From positions 1,730,218-1,794,217 of the forward strand of contig CP075365.1 in NCBI GenBank assembly GCA_019454125.1: a stretch of 64,000 bases of DNA, read 5' to 3'. The notes under the pieces are model-generated. The model was not told the DNA's origin. It saw only the letters and a program-made list of their open reading frames with translations, and did not search any database. The position numbers and the translations under genes are program-made. Within the stretch, counting starts at the first letter, position 1. Every line of letters starts with the position of its first letter. Shown here piece after piece: positions 41,740 through 50,399 of this stretch. This DNA is from Fimbriimonadaceae bacterium. GTDB taxonomy: Bacteria > Armatimonadota > Fimbriimonadia > Fimbriimonadales > Fimbriimonadaceae.

Positions 41740-42459
41740 ATGAACCTTAAGAGAAAGCTGGTTTGTGCGCTCGACATGAGCGACATCGACGTGGCGATGG
41801 ACGCGGTGCGGCGCATCAGCCCCTATGTCGGGGCGTTCAAGGTAGGCCACGCGCTCGCCCTCCCTTATGGGCTCGACGTCATTGAGCGCTTGCGCGAGGC
41901 CGGCGCTGAGAGGATCTTCCTCGACCTGAAGTTCCACGATATTCCCAACTCGGTCGCCCTCGGCGTGAGGGAAGCGGCGAAGCGCGGCGTCTGGATGGCG
42001 ACGCTCCATCTTTCGGGAGGCCGCGCCATGATCACCGCCGCGATCGAAGAGGCCCAAGCCTATGCGGCCGACGAGGCCCCCCTCCTGATCGGTGTTTCGG
42101 TGCTCACCTCGCTCGACCAAGAGTGCCTTTCGCACGACCTGGGCGTGAGCCGGTCGCTGCACGAACACATGGTCTGCCTGAGCAAGATGGGCGTGGAGAA
42201 CGGGCTGGACGGCGTTGTCTGCTCAGCCCAGGAGATCAGCCAAATCCGACCCGAGATCGGCAGCCATGCGGTGATCGTCACCCCGGGCATCCGCCCAGCC
42301 AACTACGAGCGCCACGACCAGCAACGGGTCGGGGACGCCGTGAGCGCCTTAAAGGACGGCGCTGACTACCTCGTGATCGGCCGGGTCTTGACCAATGCCG
42401 CAGACCCGCACCAGGCGATGCTCGACCTTGGCCTGCTGCAAGACGAGTACGTCGGTTAA
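41740..42459 (+). CDS. pyrF: Orotidine 5'-phosphate decarboxylase
   Basis: Last step of UMP synthesis. The 239-residue TIM barrel has LVCALDMSDIDVA, the catalytic DLKFHDIPNSV (Lys and Asp pair), HLSGGRAMI, VTPGIRPA and LVIGRVLTNAADP. The ATG at 41740 follows GGAAGG. The 3' end overlaps the start region of mutY in another frame, so the two are likely co-transcribed. Confidence 0.95.
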   Translation: MNLKRKLVCALDMSDIDVAMDAVRRISPYVGAFKVGHALALPYGLDVIERLREAGAERIFLDLKFHDIPNSVALGVREAAKRGVWMATLHLSGGRAMITAAIEEAQAYAADEAPLLIGVSVLTSLDQECLSHDLGVSRSLHEHMVCLSKMGVENGLDGVVCSAQEISQIRPEIGSHAVIVTPGIRPANYERHDQQRVGDAVSALKDGADYLVIGRVLTNAADPHQAMLDLGLLQDEYVG

Positions 42460-43468
42460 CGACCTCCAGCGGCGACTGCTGGACTGGTACGACGGCGCGA
42501 AGCGCGACCTTCCTTGGCGCGTCTCACGAGACCCGTACCCCGTGCTCGTCAGCGAACTGATGTTGCAGCAGACCACGGTCGCGGCGGTCGGCCCGTACTT
42601 CACCCGCTGGATGGAGCGCTTTCCAGACGTCCTCGCCCTGGCCAGGGCCGAGGAGGGCGAGGTGCTCGCCAAGTGGCAAGGGCTGGGTTATTACATCCGG
42701 GCCCGCAACCTGCACGCGGCCGCCCGGCACGTCGTCCGAGAAGGCTGGCCGACCGGCAAAGACGCATGGCGGCGCCTGCCCGGCATCGGGGACTATACGT
42801 CCGGGGCGCTCGCTTCCATTGTGGACGGCCAAGCGGTGCCCGCCGTGGACGGCAACGTCGTGCGCGTCTATGCCCGCTTGTGCGGCGACGGGACGACCGG
42901 GGCACGCCTCCTCGCCTCTGCCCGCGATTGGGCGGCGCAGGCCGTGGAACCCCGGCGTCCGGGAGATTGGAACCAAGCCCTCATGGAGCTCGGCGCGACG
43001 GTCTGCCGGCCCCGGAGTCCCCTTTGTGGCAGGTGCCCTCTGGCCGAGCTTTGTACAGCCTTCCGAGAGGGCACGCAGGCAAACCTTCCGGGCAAGAACC
43101 CGAGGCCCGAGACAGTCCGCGTGCCGCTCAGCTGGCGCGTAACGCTCGTGGGTGGTGCGCTCGCGATGCGACAGGCAGGGAAGGGCGAATGGTGGCAAGG
43201 GCTTTGGCTCTCGCCCTATTCGCGCGATGCCTTCGACGAAGGCTTGGTGCTCGGCACGGTGCGCTGCGCCGTGACGAAGCACCGCATCACGGCCGGCGTC
43301 CGCCTCGTCCGCGCCGAAACTCTTCCACCGGGGTTTACGAAAGTGCCGCTCGCCCGGCTTGAGGAAACCCCTCGACCGACTCCAGAACGAAAGGCCTGGG
43401 CCATCGTCGAGCCCTATCTGTTCCCGAACCGCAGTTCGGGCCCGATCACTTCCGAAAGCAGCGAATAG
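42428..43468 (+). CDS. mutY: A/G-specific adenine glycosylase
   Basis: Removes adenine mispaired with 8-oxoguanine. It shows LLDWYDGAKRDLPWR, ELMLQQTTVAAV (catalytic Glu), the helix-hairpin-helix RLPGIGDYTSGALASI with VPAVDGNVVRV (catalytic Asp), and the iron-sulphur cluster motif C-x6-C-x2-C-x5-C (CRPRSPLCGRCPLAELC), then a NUDIX-like C-terminal domain. The start is uncertain: TTG at 42428 fits the family N-terminus best, and ATG at 42395 is an alternative. It overlaps pyrF, and its end overlaps the convergent small membrane protein by 55 bp. Confidence 0.92.
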   Translation: MACCKTSTSVNDLQRRLLDWYDGAKRDLPWRVSRDPYPVLVSELMLQQTTVAAVGPYFTRWMERFPDVLALARAEEGEVLAKWQGLGYYIRARNLHAAARHVVREGWPTGKDAWRRLPGIGDYTSGALASIVDGQAVPAVDGNVVRVYARLCGDGTTGARLLASARDWAAQAVEPRRPGDWNQALMELGATVCRPRSPLCGRCPLAELCTAFREGTQANLPGKNPRPETVRVPLSWRVTLVGGALAMRQAGKGEWWQGLWLSPYSRDAFDEGLVLGTVRCAVTKHRITAGVRLVRAETLPPGFTKVPLARLEETPRPTPERKAWAIVEPYLFPNRSSGPITSESSE

Positions 43469-43707
43469 ATCACGACCAGTGCCACGAAGTACAGGCACAA
43501 GGTGAAGACGCCGTGCAGCACCCGGAGCCCGATCTGTCGGGCGAGGCGCTCTTGGCGCCGGAAGCTCGCGCGGGCAGACTCGCGCTTCGCGCCTTCGGGC
43601 CAAAGGTTGATCGAGGCGCGCTGGACCCGCTTCATCCAGGGCCGCCGCATGAACCAGAGCATGGCCCACCAGACGCGGCGCGCGATCCAAAGCGCCGTCT
43701 CGCTCAA
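43414..43707 (-). CDS. Small hypothetical membrane protein, 97 residues
   Basis: An N-terminal Trp-rich amphipathic region (ARRVWWAMLWFMRRPWMKRV), a basic middle, and one C-terminal membrane helix (VLHGVFTLCLYFVALVVIYSLL). No family was recognised. It overlaps the mutY 3' end on the other strand by 55 bp, which lowers confidence, but the composition is protein-like. Confidence 0.5.
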   Translation of the reverse strand: MSETALWIARRVWWAMLWFMRRPWMKRVQRASINLWPEGAKRESARASFRRQERLARQIGLRVLHGVFTLCLYFVALVVIYSLLSEVIGPELRFGNR

Positions 43708-43746
43708 GGCGCTGCCCCCAGTGCCGCATCCTGGTAGCCTCGTGGG

Positions 43747-44358
43747 GTGAACGCCTTGGACCGGGCAGTCTTCGACTGGATCAACCGGTGGCCCGAGTCG
43801 CTGAGCGGCTTCTTTGTCTTCTTCAGCCTTGGGATCAAGCTCCTTGGTGTCCGCATCGGTTTTCTATTGGTCGTCCTTGCCCTTCTTTATCGAAAGGAGA
43901 CGCGCAAGGCACTGTTCCTGGCGCTGGCCTCTTGGCCCCTGGCGAACGGCCTGACCGAAGCGCTGAAGTACGGCCTGCAGTGGCCGCGCCCCAGCGGCGC
44001 GCTGGCGGACATGGTGGACGCGGGCCACAGCCTGGCCTCCGCCCTGGCCGCGCACCCTGAAGTGGTCGTGCGCGTGGAGCCGCTCGGCAGCTTTGGCACG
44101 GCCTCCAGCCATGCCGCCAATATGGCCGCCCTGGCCACGGTCTTCACGATGCTGCACGGCAAGTGGGGCTGGCCCTGGATCGCGATCGCCCTTGTCACCG
44201 GTGTCTCACGCATCTATGTGGGCGTGCACTGGCCGTCGCAGGTTCTCCTCGGCTGGGCCTGCGGCGTCTTCTGCGGCGTGCTTACGGTCAGGACTTTTGA
44301 GGCCGGGTCCCGGCTTTGGCAGGGGCGCCGCCGATCGCGGGAGCCTCTTCCGGACTGA
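43747..44358 (+). CDS. PAP2 superfamily membrane phosphatase
   Basis: A 203-residue polytopic protein with the PAP2 motifs: KYGLQWPRPSG (K-x6-RP), GTASSHAANMAAL (PSGH-like, here SSH) and SRIYVGVHWPSQVLLGWACG (SR-x5-H-x3-D-like, ending HWPSQ). Relatives dephosphorylate undecaprenyl pyrophosphate or lipid phosphates on the periplasmic face. The usual Asp four residues after the last His is Gln here (HWPSQ), as the motif reads. The start is GTG at 43747. Its end overlaps the convergent GerMN gene by 71 bp. Confidence 0.85.
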   Translation: MNALDRAVFDWINRWPESLSGFFVFFSLGIKLLGVRIGFLLVVLALLYRKETRKALFLALASWPLANGLTEALKYGLQWPRPSGALADMVDAGHSLASALAAHPEVVVRVEPLGSFGTASSHAANMAALATVFTMLHGKWGWPWIAIALVTGVSRIYVGVHWPSQVLLGWACGVFCGVLTVRTFEAGSRLWQGRRRSREPLPD

Positions 44359-44911
44359 CGCCGAGGCCGGAAGCATCGACGGGTTGGAGGCCGGTGAGGT
44401 CGAGGTTGCCGAGCGTCTCCAGGGGCTTGCCCTCGACCGTAAGTCGAACCTGCTTGACTCCGAACTGGCTCGCCGTGGCGAGGAGGCCTTTCACGATCGT
44501 CTGTTCGTCTTCCGTGCCGTAGGTCGTCTCAAAGTCGCGGGTGAAATCGATGGTTGCGATGCTGCCGTTCACGGTGAAGGATTTCGCGCGGGCCGTCTTG
44601 GGCACCACGGTCAGCTCCGCGAGGTACGAGTTGATCGCGTGCACCTTCTGGTCGACGCCTCTCGGCGCGCGGGTCGCACTTTCGTGCAACTTCAGCTCGT
44701 TGCCGTCGTAGCTAGGCCGGTAGACCTTGACGGTGTCTGAGTGGGCCCCCGGAGGACTCGGGCGCGGATCGGTCCGGCGCATCTCCTTGGGCACGTCCAG
44801 GGCGGGGCTCGTCTTGACGTAGTACGCAAGGCCCGCGAACAGCGACCCGCCCGCGACCAGCACGACCGCGGGAAGAAGAAGAGAAACTTTGCCGTGCCGT
44901 TTACTTGCCAC
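44288..44911 (-). CDS. GerMN domain envelope protein
   Basis: A 207-residue protein with an N-terminal membrane anchor (SLLLPAVVLVAGGSLFAGLAYYV) and a GerMN (sporulation/germination-type) domain: VKVYRPSYDGNELKLHE, VHAINSYLAEL, SFTVNGSIATIDFTRDF, VRLTVEGKPLETLGNLDLTGLQPV. The tail is Ala/Pro-rich. GerMN domains occur in cell-wall-associated lipoproteins. The start is GTG at 44911, overlapping the end of the amidase gene by 11 bp. This tight link suggests a shared role in peptidoglycan remodelling. Confidence 0.88.
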   Translation of the reverse strand: MASKRHGKVSLLLPAVVLVAGGSLFAGLAYYVKTSPALDVPKEMRRTDPRPSPPGAHSDTVKVYRPSYDGNELKLHESATRAPRGVDQKVHAINSYLAELTVVPKTARAKSFTVNGSIATIDFTRDFETTYGTEDEQTIVKGLLATASQFGVKQVRLTVEGKPLETLGNLDLTGLQPVDASGLGVSPEEAPAIGGAPAKAGTRPQKS

Positions 44912-46448
44912 TGAAGAAGACCTCCACTCCGCGTGCCACTGCTTGACCGATCACCTGGCGGAACTGCTCCTGCTGTGCCCTTGTCCGGTCGGTCGCGTGG
45001 TTGACGAACCCAAGTTCCAGCAGCACAGAAGGCATCTCTGCACCCCTTAAGACGGCAAACCCGCTCTTGTAGATGCGTTGGTCGCTCCAGATGCCCAGAT
45101 CGGGGAGGCCACTGACCTTCGCCACTTCCTGATTGATGCAGGCCGCGAGAAGCATGTCCATTGAATTCTGCGCATGGTAGAAGGTGATGGTCCCGGACCG
45201 GCTGTTGTTGATTGAGTTCGAGTTGAAGTGGACGCTGATAAAGGCGTCCGCCTTGCTCCGGTTCGCGATGCTGGGGCGCTCGGTGAGCGAGATGAACTCG
45301 TCCGTGCTCCGGGTCATGATGACCGATGCGCCGCGACTGGATAGCTCTTCCGCGATCTGGGTCGCGGTCTTCAGCGCGAGGTCTTTCTCCCGCACGCCCG
45401 CCGTGGTCGCGCCGCCGTCCTTGCCGCCATGGCCGGGGTCGATCACGATCACCCTGCCGACCAGACCGCTCGCGAAGACGTTGGGACTGCGAAGCCGCAA
45501 GGTGGCGGCGCTCCCAGTCGTCGTGAGGTCGAAGGCCATCGGCCGTTCCAGGTTCCAGACCACGACGACGCGTCCCGCACCGTCTTCAGTCGACTCGATG
45601 CTGGCGACCCCGTCGATCGGGCGCTTCACGATCCCGGGGGAATCGGCGCGCGCTCCTGGGAAGGTCAATTGGACCGTCCGGGGGTCAAGGAAGACGGCCG
45701 AAGGTTTCTTGTCCGACCTGCCGGTGACCGCCATTCGGAAGGATGCGCCCCTTTCGTCCGACGCGACGATCTCCGGCTTGCCGACCGTGACCACCGTCTG
45801 TACATTCTGGACCGGCACCGCCGCAGGCAAGGCGAGCTCAAATCGGCGTCCTGCCGCGAGGTCGGGCACGGCCATGGTCGCGACCGCCGGGTTCTCGACC
45901 ACAAAGCGGACCACGTTCGGCTGCCACTGCATCACGCGCCAGCCGCTCGGCAGACTGCCGGCGACGCGATCGTCCAGCTTTGCGCCCGTGAAATCGACCA
46001 CGAACCGGTCGGGCCCGGTGAGCAGGTAAGCCCGGGGCTGGATGCCAAGGGTCGAGTCGATGCGGACGCCCTCCGGGGTCGACTCGATGTTCCGGACCGA
46101 ACCGAGGACCGTCATCTTGGATTCCCCTTCGCTCCATGAGTAGGCGGCGCCGACGAGCTTCAGGGCAATTTCGAGGGGTAGGTAGGGCTTGCCCTGGAAA
46201 GCTTTGACCTCTAAACTGAAGTCGCGGCCCTCGGCGGAAACTTTGGCGGTCTCGGAGGAAAGCTCCACCGACCATCCGATCTTCCGCAAAAGGACTGGGG
46301 AGACATAGGTGACATCCCCACTCCGGTACCAAAGGGCGTCTTTGAACACACCGAGGTGCGCATACTCGACCGACAGGCTGGGCCCGCTCTGTGCCCAGGC
46401 CGTGGCCGCCGCCATCCATAGCAGCAAACCGAGCGTCCTGACTCGCAT
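44901..46448 (-). CDS. AMIN-domain N-acetylmuramoyl-L-alanine amidase
   Basis: A periplasmic zinc amidase that cleaves the stem peptide from peptidoglycan. It has a signal peptide (MRVRTLGLLLWMAAATAWAQ), a stalk/copper-amine-oxidase-like N-terminal domain (DALWYRSGDVTYVSPVLLRK), AMIN domains (IDSTLGIQPRAYLLTGPDRFVVDF and a second near residue 220), then the Amidase_3 catalytic domain with zinc ligands in VIDPGHGGKDGG, GVREKDLAL and FISVHFNSN, and the catalytic Glu in LLELGFVNHATD. The 515-residue length fits AmiC-type enzymes. The start is the ATG at 46448. Confidence 0.93.
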   Translation of the reverse strand: MRVRTLGLLLWMAAATAWAQSGPSLSVEYAHLGVFKDALWYRSGDVTYVSPVLLRKIGWSVELSSETAKVSAEGRDFSLEVKAFQGKPYLPLEIALKLVGAAYSWSEGESKMTVLGSVRNIESTPEGVRIDSTLGIQPRAYLLTGPDRFVVDFTGAKLDDRVAGSLPSGWRVMQWQPNVVRFVVENPAVATMAVPDLAAGRRFELALPAAVPVQNVQTVVTVGKPEIVASDERGASFRMAVTGRSDKKPSAVFLDPRTVQLTFPGARADSPGIVKRPIDGVASIESTEDGAGRVVVVWNLERPMAFDLTTTGSAATLRLRSPNVFASGLVGRVIVIDPGHGGKDGGATTAGVREKDLALKTATQIAEELSSRGASVIMTRSTDEFISLTERPSIANRSKADAFISVHFNSNSINNSRSGTITFYHAQNSMDMLLAACINQEVAKVSGLPDLGIWSDQRIYKSGFAVLRGAEMPSVLLELGFVNHATDRTRAQQEQFRQVIGQAVARGVEVFFSGK

Positions 46449-46545
46449 CTCGGGCAATGATACTAGTTTTCCACACAGAGAGTTTCGGACTTTTTCTTCG
46501 TTTGCCCGTCCGGGCTGCCCGCCGCCCGGGTGCCAAAATTCAGGG

Positions 46546-47379
46546 GTGGGCCGCTCTTCGCCGTTACTCCCCTGGCCTCTCGTCTTCCTGGCGGTCTTCG
46601 GCTGTGGGCGCGAGGAACCGGTTTCCGAGCGGATCCCCGACCCCCAGCCAAAGAGCACCGTGTCCGTCCCAGCCGAACCTGAGGAACTCGTGGAAGGCTT
46701 GGCCACCCGCACGGTGGTGCTGACCTATCACGACATGGTGCCAAAACGGAATCGGGACGCCCTTTGGTTCGACTGCACCCCCCAGGAACTTGAGGATCAG
46801 CTCGACTCCTTAGCCAAGGGCGGCAAAGCCATCGTCCGCCTCTCAGACGTCGTCGAGGGCTTGGCGGGGAAGAGGGAGATGCCCAAAGACGCCGTCGCGA
46901 TCAGCTTCGCGGACAACTACGAGGGTTTTTACACCTACGCATGGCCGATCTTGAGGGATCGGAAGGTGCCCGTAACCCTGTTCGTCCACACCGACTTTGT
47001 GGGTTCGCGGCAGGGAAGGCCGAAGATGACCTGGGAACAGCTGCGGGAGCTTTCCGCCTCGGGGCTGGTGGACGTCGAGAGCCAGACACGGTCGCACCCG
47101 GCCGATCTCGGGAAGCTGGACGACGACGCCATCCGCCGCGAGCTCGAGGGTTCCAAGAAGAAGGTCGAGGAGGAAATAGGGAAGCCGTGCCTCCTGCTCG
47201 CCTATCCGAACGGGAAGTGGAGCGCGCGGTGTGAGGAGATCGCAAGGGAAGTGGGCTACCGCGCCGCCTTCACCGAGGAGCAGCGCCCCGCGGAATCTGC
47301 GACGAACCTCTTTAACGTCCCCCGATATGTCCACACCAAGCTCCGCAAAGCGGTGCAGGACTCCGAACACGCGAACTAA
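46546..47379 (+). CDS. Polysaccharide deacetylase-like lipoprotein with altered active site
   Basis: A 277-residue protein starting at GTG 46546 with a lipoprotein signal (LPWPLVFLAVFGCG). It has the NodB fold: TVVLTYHDMV, VAISFADNYEGFYTYAWPIL, VTLFVHTDFVG, DVESQTRSHPADL and LLLAYPNGKWS. In motif 1 the usual TFDDG reads SFADN, losing the catalytic-base Asp while keeping the metal Asp; in motif 2 the first His of SHTxxH is Gln. It is therefore probably a non-catalytic or altered carbohydrate-binding relative. It is divergent from the amidase gene. Confidence 0.82.
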   Translation: MGRSSPLLPWPLVFLAVFGCGREEPVSERIPDPQPKSTVSVPAEPEELVEGLATRTVVLTYHDMVPKRNRDALWFDCTPQELEDQLDSLAKGGKAIVRLSDVVEGLAGKREMPKDAVAISFADNYEGFYTYAWPILRDRKVPVTLFVHTDFVGSRQGRPKMTWEQLRELSASGLVDVESQTRSHPADLGKLDDDAIRRELEGSKKKVEEEIGKPCLLLAYPNGKWSARCEEIAREVGYRAAFTEEQRPAESATNLFNVPRYVHTKLRKAVQDSEHAN

Positions 47380-47414
47380 GCCGCGCGATTCGCGGTAATG
47401 TCAAGAGGTCACAA

Positions 47415-50000
47415 ATGAGAGCCCTCTCAATCCTGGCCCTGTGCTTGGGCGCCGTCGCCTATGCACAGGAGGCCACGCCCCAAACGACCGTCGCCCCCGC
47501 ACCGAACGTCCTCGCCCAAATGCTGGGCCGGCTCGCCCCGCGCGAGCTCGGGCCGACGACGATGGGCGGCCGCATCATGGATATCGATGCCGACCCCAAG
47601 GCCCCCCGCCGGTTCTACGTCGCGTTCGCCAGCGGCGGACTCTGGAAGACGGAGACCGCCGGCACCGTGATGACGCCGGTCTTCGACCGGATGCCGACCC
47701 AGTGCTTCGGCGCGGTGGCCATCGACCCGAACGCGCCGAACACGGTGTGGGCCGCAACGGGCGAGGCGAGCAGCCGCAACTCGACAAGCTGGGGCGGGGG
47801 AGTCTATAAGTCGTCTGACGGCGGCGAGACCTGGAACCTCACCGGACTCACCGAGACTGAGCACGTGGGCCGCATCGCGGTGAACCCGAAGGATTCAAGA
47901 CAGGTCCTCGTGGCTGCGCTTGGTCGGCTCTGGGGCGAGAACCCGGACCGAGGGATATATAAGACAAAGGACGGCGGCGCGACCTGGAACAAGGTCTTGG
48001 ACGTCGGTCCGAAGGCGGGGGGCGTCGACGTCGTCTTCGACCCGAAGAACCCGAAGGTGGTCATGGCCGCCACTTGGCAGCGGCAGCGCATGGCCTACAA
48101 CTTCTATTCCCGAGGGCCGGGATCGGGCCTCTGGCGCAGCACGGACGGGGGCGACACCTGGAAGCGCGTGACCGGCGGCATTCCCGAAGGCGACTTGGGA
48201 CGCATAGGGATCGCGGTGATGCACAACAACCCTAAGATCTGGGTGGCCACGATCGACGCCAAAGAGGGCGGCGTCTACCGAAGCACAGACGGGGGCCAGA
48301 ACTGGGCCAAGGTGAACACCCTGAACCCGCGACCGTTCTACTTCAGCCGACCGGTGCAGGATCCCCAAGACGAAAACCGGATCTACCTTTGCGGGGTCAA
48401 CGTTCACTACAGCGACGACGCGGGGAAGACCTTCCGCACGATGAACATGCCCGTCCACCCGGACCACCACGCGATGTGGATCAATCCCCAGGACAACAAC
48501 CACTTGATCCTAGGCAACGACGGGGGTCTTGCCCAAAGCTACGACAGAGGGAAGACCTGGAAGTTTATCAATAATATGGCGGTAGGGCAGTTCTATGCCG
48601 TATCGTTCGATTTCCGCAAGCCGTACTATGTCTATGGCGGATTGCAGGACAACGGCTGTTGGGCCGGCCCGACCCAGACCCGCACTGGCGGGGCGACCGC
48701 CCAGGATTGGATAAGCATCGGGGGCGGCGACGGCTTTTATGCCGAGGCCGATTGGGAGAATTGGCAATGGGTCTATACCGAAAGCCAGGGCGGCGCACTC
48801 GGCCGCCTGAACCAACTGACCGGCGAGAGCAAGGGCATCCGCCCGCGCGCCCCGCGTGGCGAGACCTACCGGTTCAACTGGAACTCGCCGCTCCTCATTT
48901 CGCCCCACAACTCCGCGACGCTCTACTTCGGCGGGAACCGACTCTTCAAGTCGGTCAACCGGGGCGACGCGTGGGATCCAGTCAGCCCCGACCTCACCAC
49001 GAACGACCCTGAGAAGCTGAAGCCGCCAGTGGGCGACGCGATCGATTCGGGCGCGGAGAAACACTGCACCATCGTCACGATCGGCGAATCGCCGAAAAAG
49101 CGCGGCGTGCTCTGGGCGGGCACGGACGATGGCAACCTCCAAGTCTCGGAGAACGATGGGGCGACCTGGACGAACGTCCGCCCGAACGTGCCCGGAGTGC
49201 CTGAGTTCACGTGGGTGAGCCGGGTCGAGCCGAGCCGGTACGAGGATGGCCGTTGTTACGTCACCTTCGACGGCCACCGGAACGACGACAAGAACCCCTA
49301 CGTCTACGTCACCGAGGACTATGGAAAGACATGGAAGGCGTTGACCGCGGGGCTGCCCCCAAGCGCTGTCGCCTACGTCGTGCGCGAAGGGACGAAGAAC
49401 CCCGACTTCCTCGCCCTAGGGACTGAGCGCGGACTCTATTTCTCGCTGGACCGGGGCGCGACCTGGGAACAGTACACGGCAAAGGGTTGGCCCATCGCCG
49501 TGCGGGTGGACGACGTCCGCATCCATCCGCGGGAGCTCGATCTGGTCGTCGCCACCCACGGACGCAGCCTTTGGACGGTGCCCATCAGCGCCCTCGAGCA
49601 GCTGACTAAGGAGAACCGGGAAAAGGACGTCTTCGTGTGTGCGCCACAGACCGTTTACCTTCTTGGGCGCGTGAACAGCGGCGCTTGGGGCGGGACGGGC
49701 GACTTCCAAGCCCGGAACACGCAGCCGGGAACGGTCATTTACTACTGGCTCAAGGAAGCGACCCAAGAGAAGGTCGAGGTCTATGTCCGTGACGCCGCCG
49801 GTAAAGAGATCGCAAGGCTGGACGGCAAGGGCGAAGCAGGGCTTAACGCGATCCCATGGTCGCCGGCGCGCCGCACCTCGATGCAGTCCACCGATTACGG
49901 CGTCTCCTTGAAGATCGGCGATAAGGTCCACCAAGGGCCGTTGCTCCGGATCGAAGACCTTTCCGTCAAAAGCGATCCGAACAACGCGATCGGTCAGTAA
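47415..50000 (+). CDS. Secreted BNR/sortilin-type beta-propeller protein
   Basis: An 861-residue protein with a signal peptide (MRALSILALCLGAVAYAQ) and numerous Asp-box repeats (SSDGGETWN, TKDGGATWNK, STDGGDTWKR, STDGGQNWAK, SENDGATWT, VTEDYGKTWK), as in VPS10/sortilin and BNR glycosidase-like propellers. Members of this group are often annotated as glycosyl hydrolases, but I see no catalytic motif that would prove it. A C-terminal beta domain follows (KEATQEKVEVYVRDAAGKEIARL). AGAGGT lies 7 bp before the ATG. Function at the cell surface is likely. Confidence 0.88.
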   Translation: MRALSILALCLGAVAYAQEATPQTTVAPAPNVLAQMLGRLAPRELGPTTMGGRIMDIDADPKAPRRFYVAFASGGLWKTETAGTVMTPVFDRMPTQCFGAVAIDPNAPNTVWAATGEASSRNSTSWGGGVYKSSDGGETWNLTGLTETEHVGRIAVNPKDSRQVLVAALGRLWGENPDRGIYKTKDGGATWNKVLDVGPKAGGVDVVFDPKNPKVVMAATWQRQRMAYNFYSRGPGSGLWRSTDGGDTWKRVTGGIPEGDLGRIGIAVMHNNPKIWVATIDAKEGGVYRSTDGGQNWAKVNTLNPRPFYFSRPVQDPQDENRIYLCGVNVHYSDDAGKTFRTMNMPVHPDHHAMWINPQDNNHLILGNDGGLAQSYDRGKTWKFINNMAVGQFYAVSFDFRKPYYVYGGLQDNGCWAGPTQTRTGGATAQDWISIGGGDGFYAEADWENWQWVYTESQGGALGRLNQLTGESKGIRPRAPRGETYRFNWNSPLLISPHNSATLYFGGNRLFKSVNRGDAWDPVSPDLTTNDPEKLKPPVGDAIDSGAEKHCTIVTIGESPKKRGVLWAGTDDGNLQVSENDGATWTNVRPNVPGVPEFTWVSRVEPSRYEDGRCYVTFDGHRNDDKNPYVYVTEDYGKTWKALTAGLPPSAVAYVVREGTKNPDFLALGTERGLYFSLDRGATWEQYTAKGWPIAVRVDDVRIHPRELDLVVATHGRSLWTVPISALEQLTKENREKDVFVCAPQTVYLLGRVNSGAWGGTGDFQARNTQPGTVIYYWLKEATQEKVEVYVRDAAGKEIARLDGKGEAGLNAIPWSPARRTSMQSTDYGVSLKIGDKVHQGPLLRIEDLSVKSDPNNAIGQ

Positions 50001-50123
50001 CGGACCACCTGGTCAGGACGTGGTTCTGGCCAGGGAAGACCCCTACCACTGGCCTTTGTCACATAATAATGATTATCGGCAGAAGACTTCTAGCCGAAAG
50101 AGACGGGGGAAGTGGTCCGGGGT

Positions 50124-50327
50124 TCAGCTGGCCTGGCGCCGCGGAATGAAGAGGACTTCTTCCAGGGCGTCGGCGGCGCGGTCGCACGCGTCGATGAGGG
50201 TATCGACGTCCAAGCCCTTCGCGCGCTTGCGCAATGCGACAAAGGTCGCGACCGCGGCGACGCTTATCACGGCCGCCGTAGCCCAAATTTGCCATCCGAT
50301 TCGTGGTTGCTCGCTCTGTTCTTCCAT
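50124..50327 (-). CDS. Small single-helix membrane protein, 67 residues
   Basis: MEEQSEQPRIGWQIW, then a membrane helix (ATAAVISVAAVATFVALRKRAK) and an amphipathic helix (VDTLIDACDRAADALEEVL). No family is recognised. The neat layout supports a real gene, though it stands alone between larger genes. Confidence 0.5.
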   Translation of the reverse strand: MEEQSEQPRIGWQIWATAAVISVAAVATFVALRKRAKGLDVDTLIDACDRAADALEEVLFIPRRQAS

Positions 50328-50399
50328 GAAAACTGCCGCCTTAAGGATTCGACGTTAGTCGCATTCTCGGCGTTCCACGGTCGCAAGACTAGGCTGTGA

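Noticed and set aside
50001-50123. Possible terminator after the BNR protein (GGCCAG / CTGGCC)
   Set aside because: The stem is only 6 bp with a 15-base loop and the following T run is short, so it was not listed.
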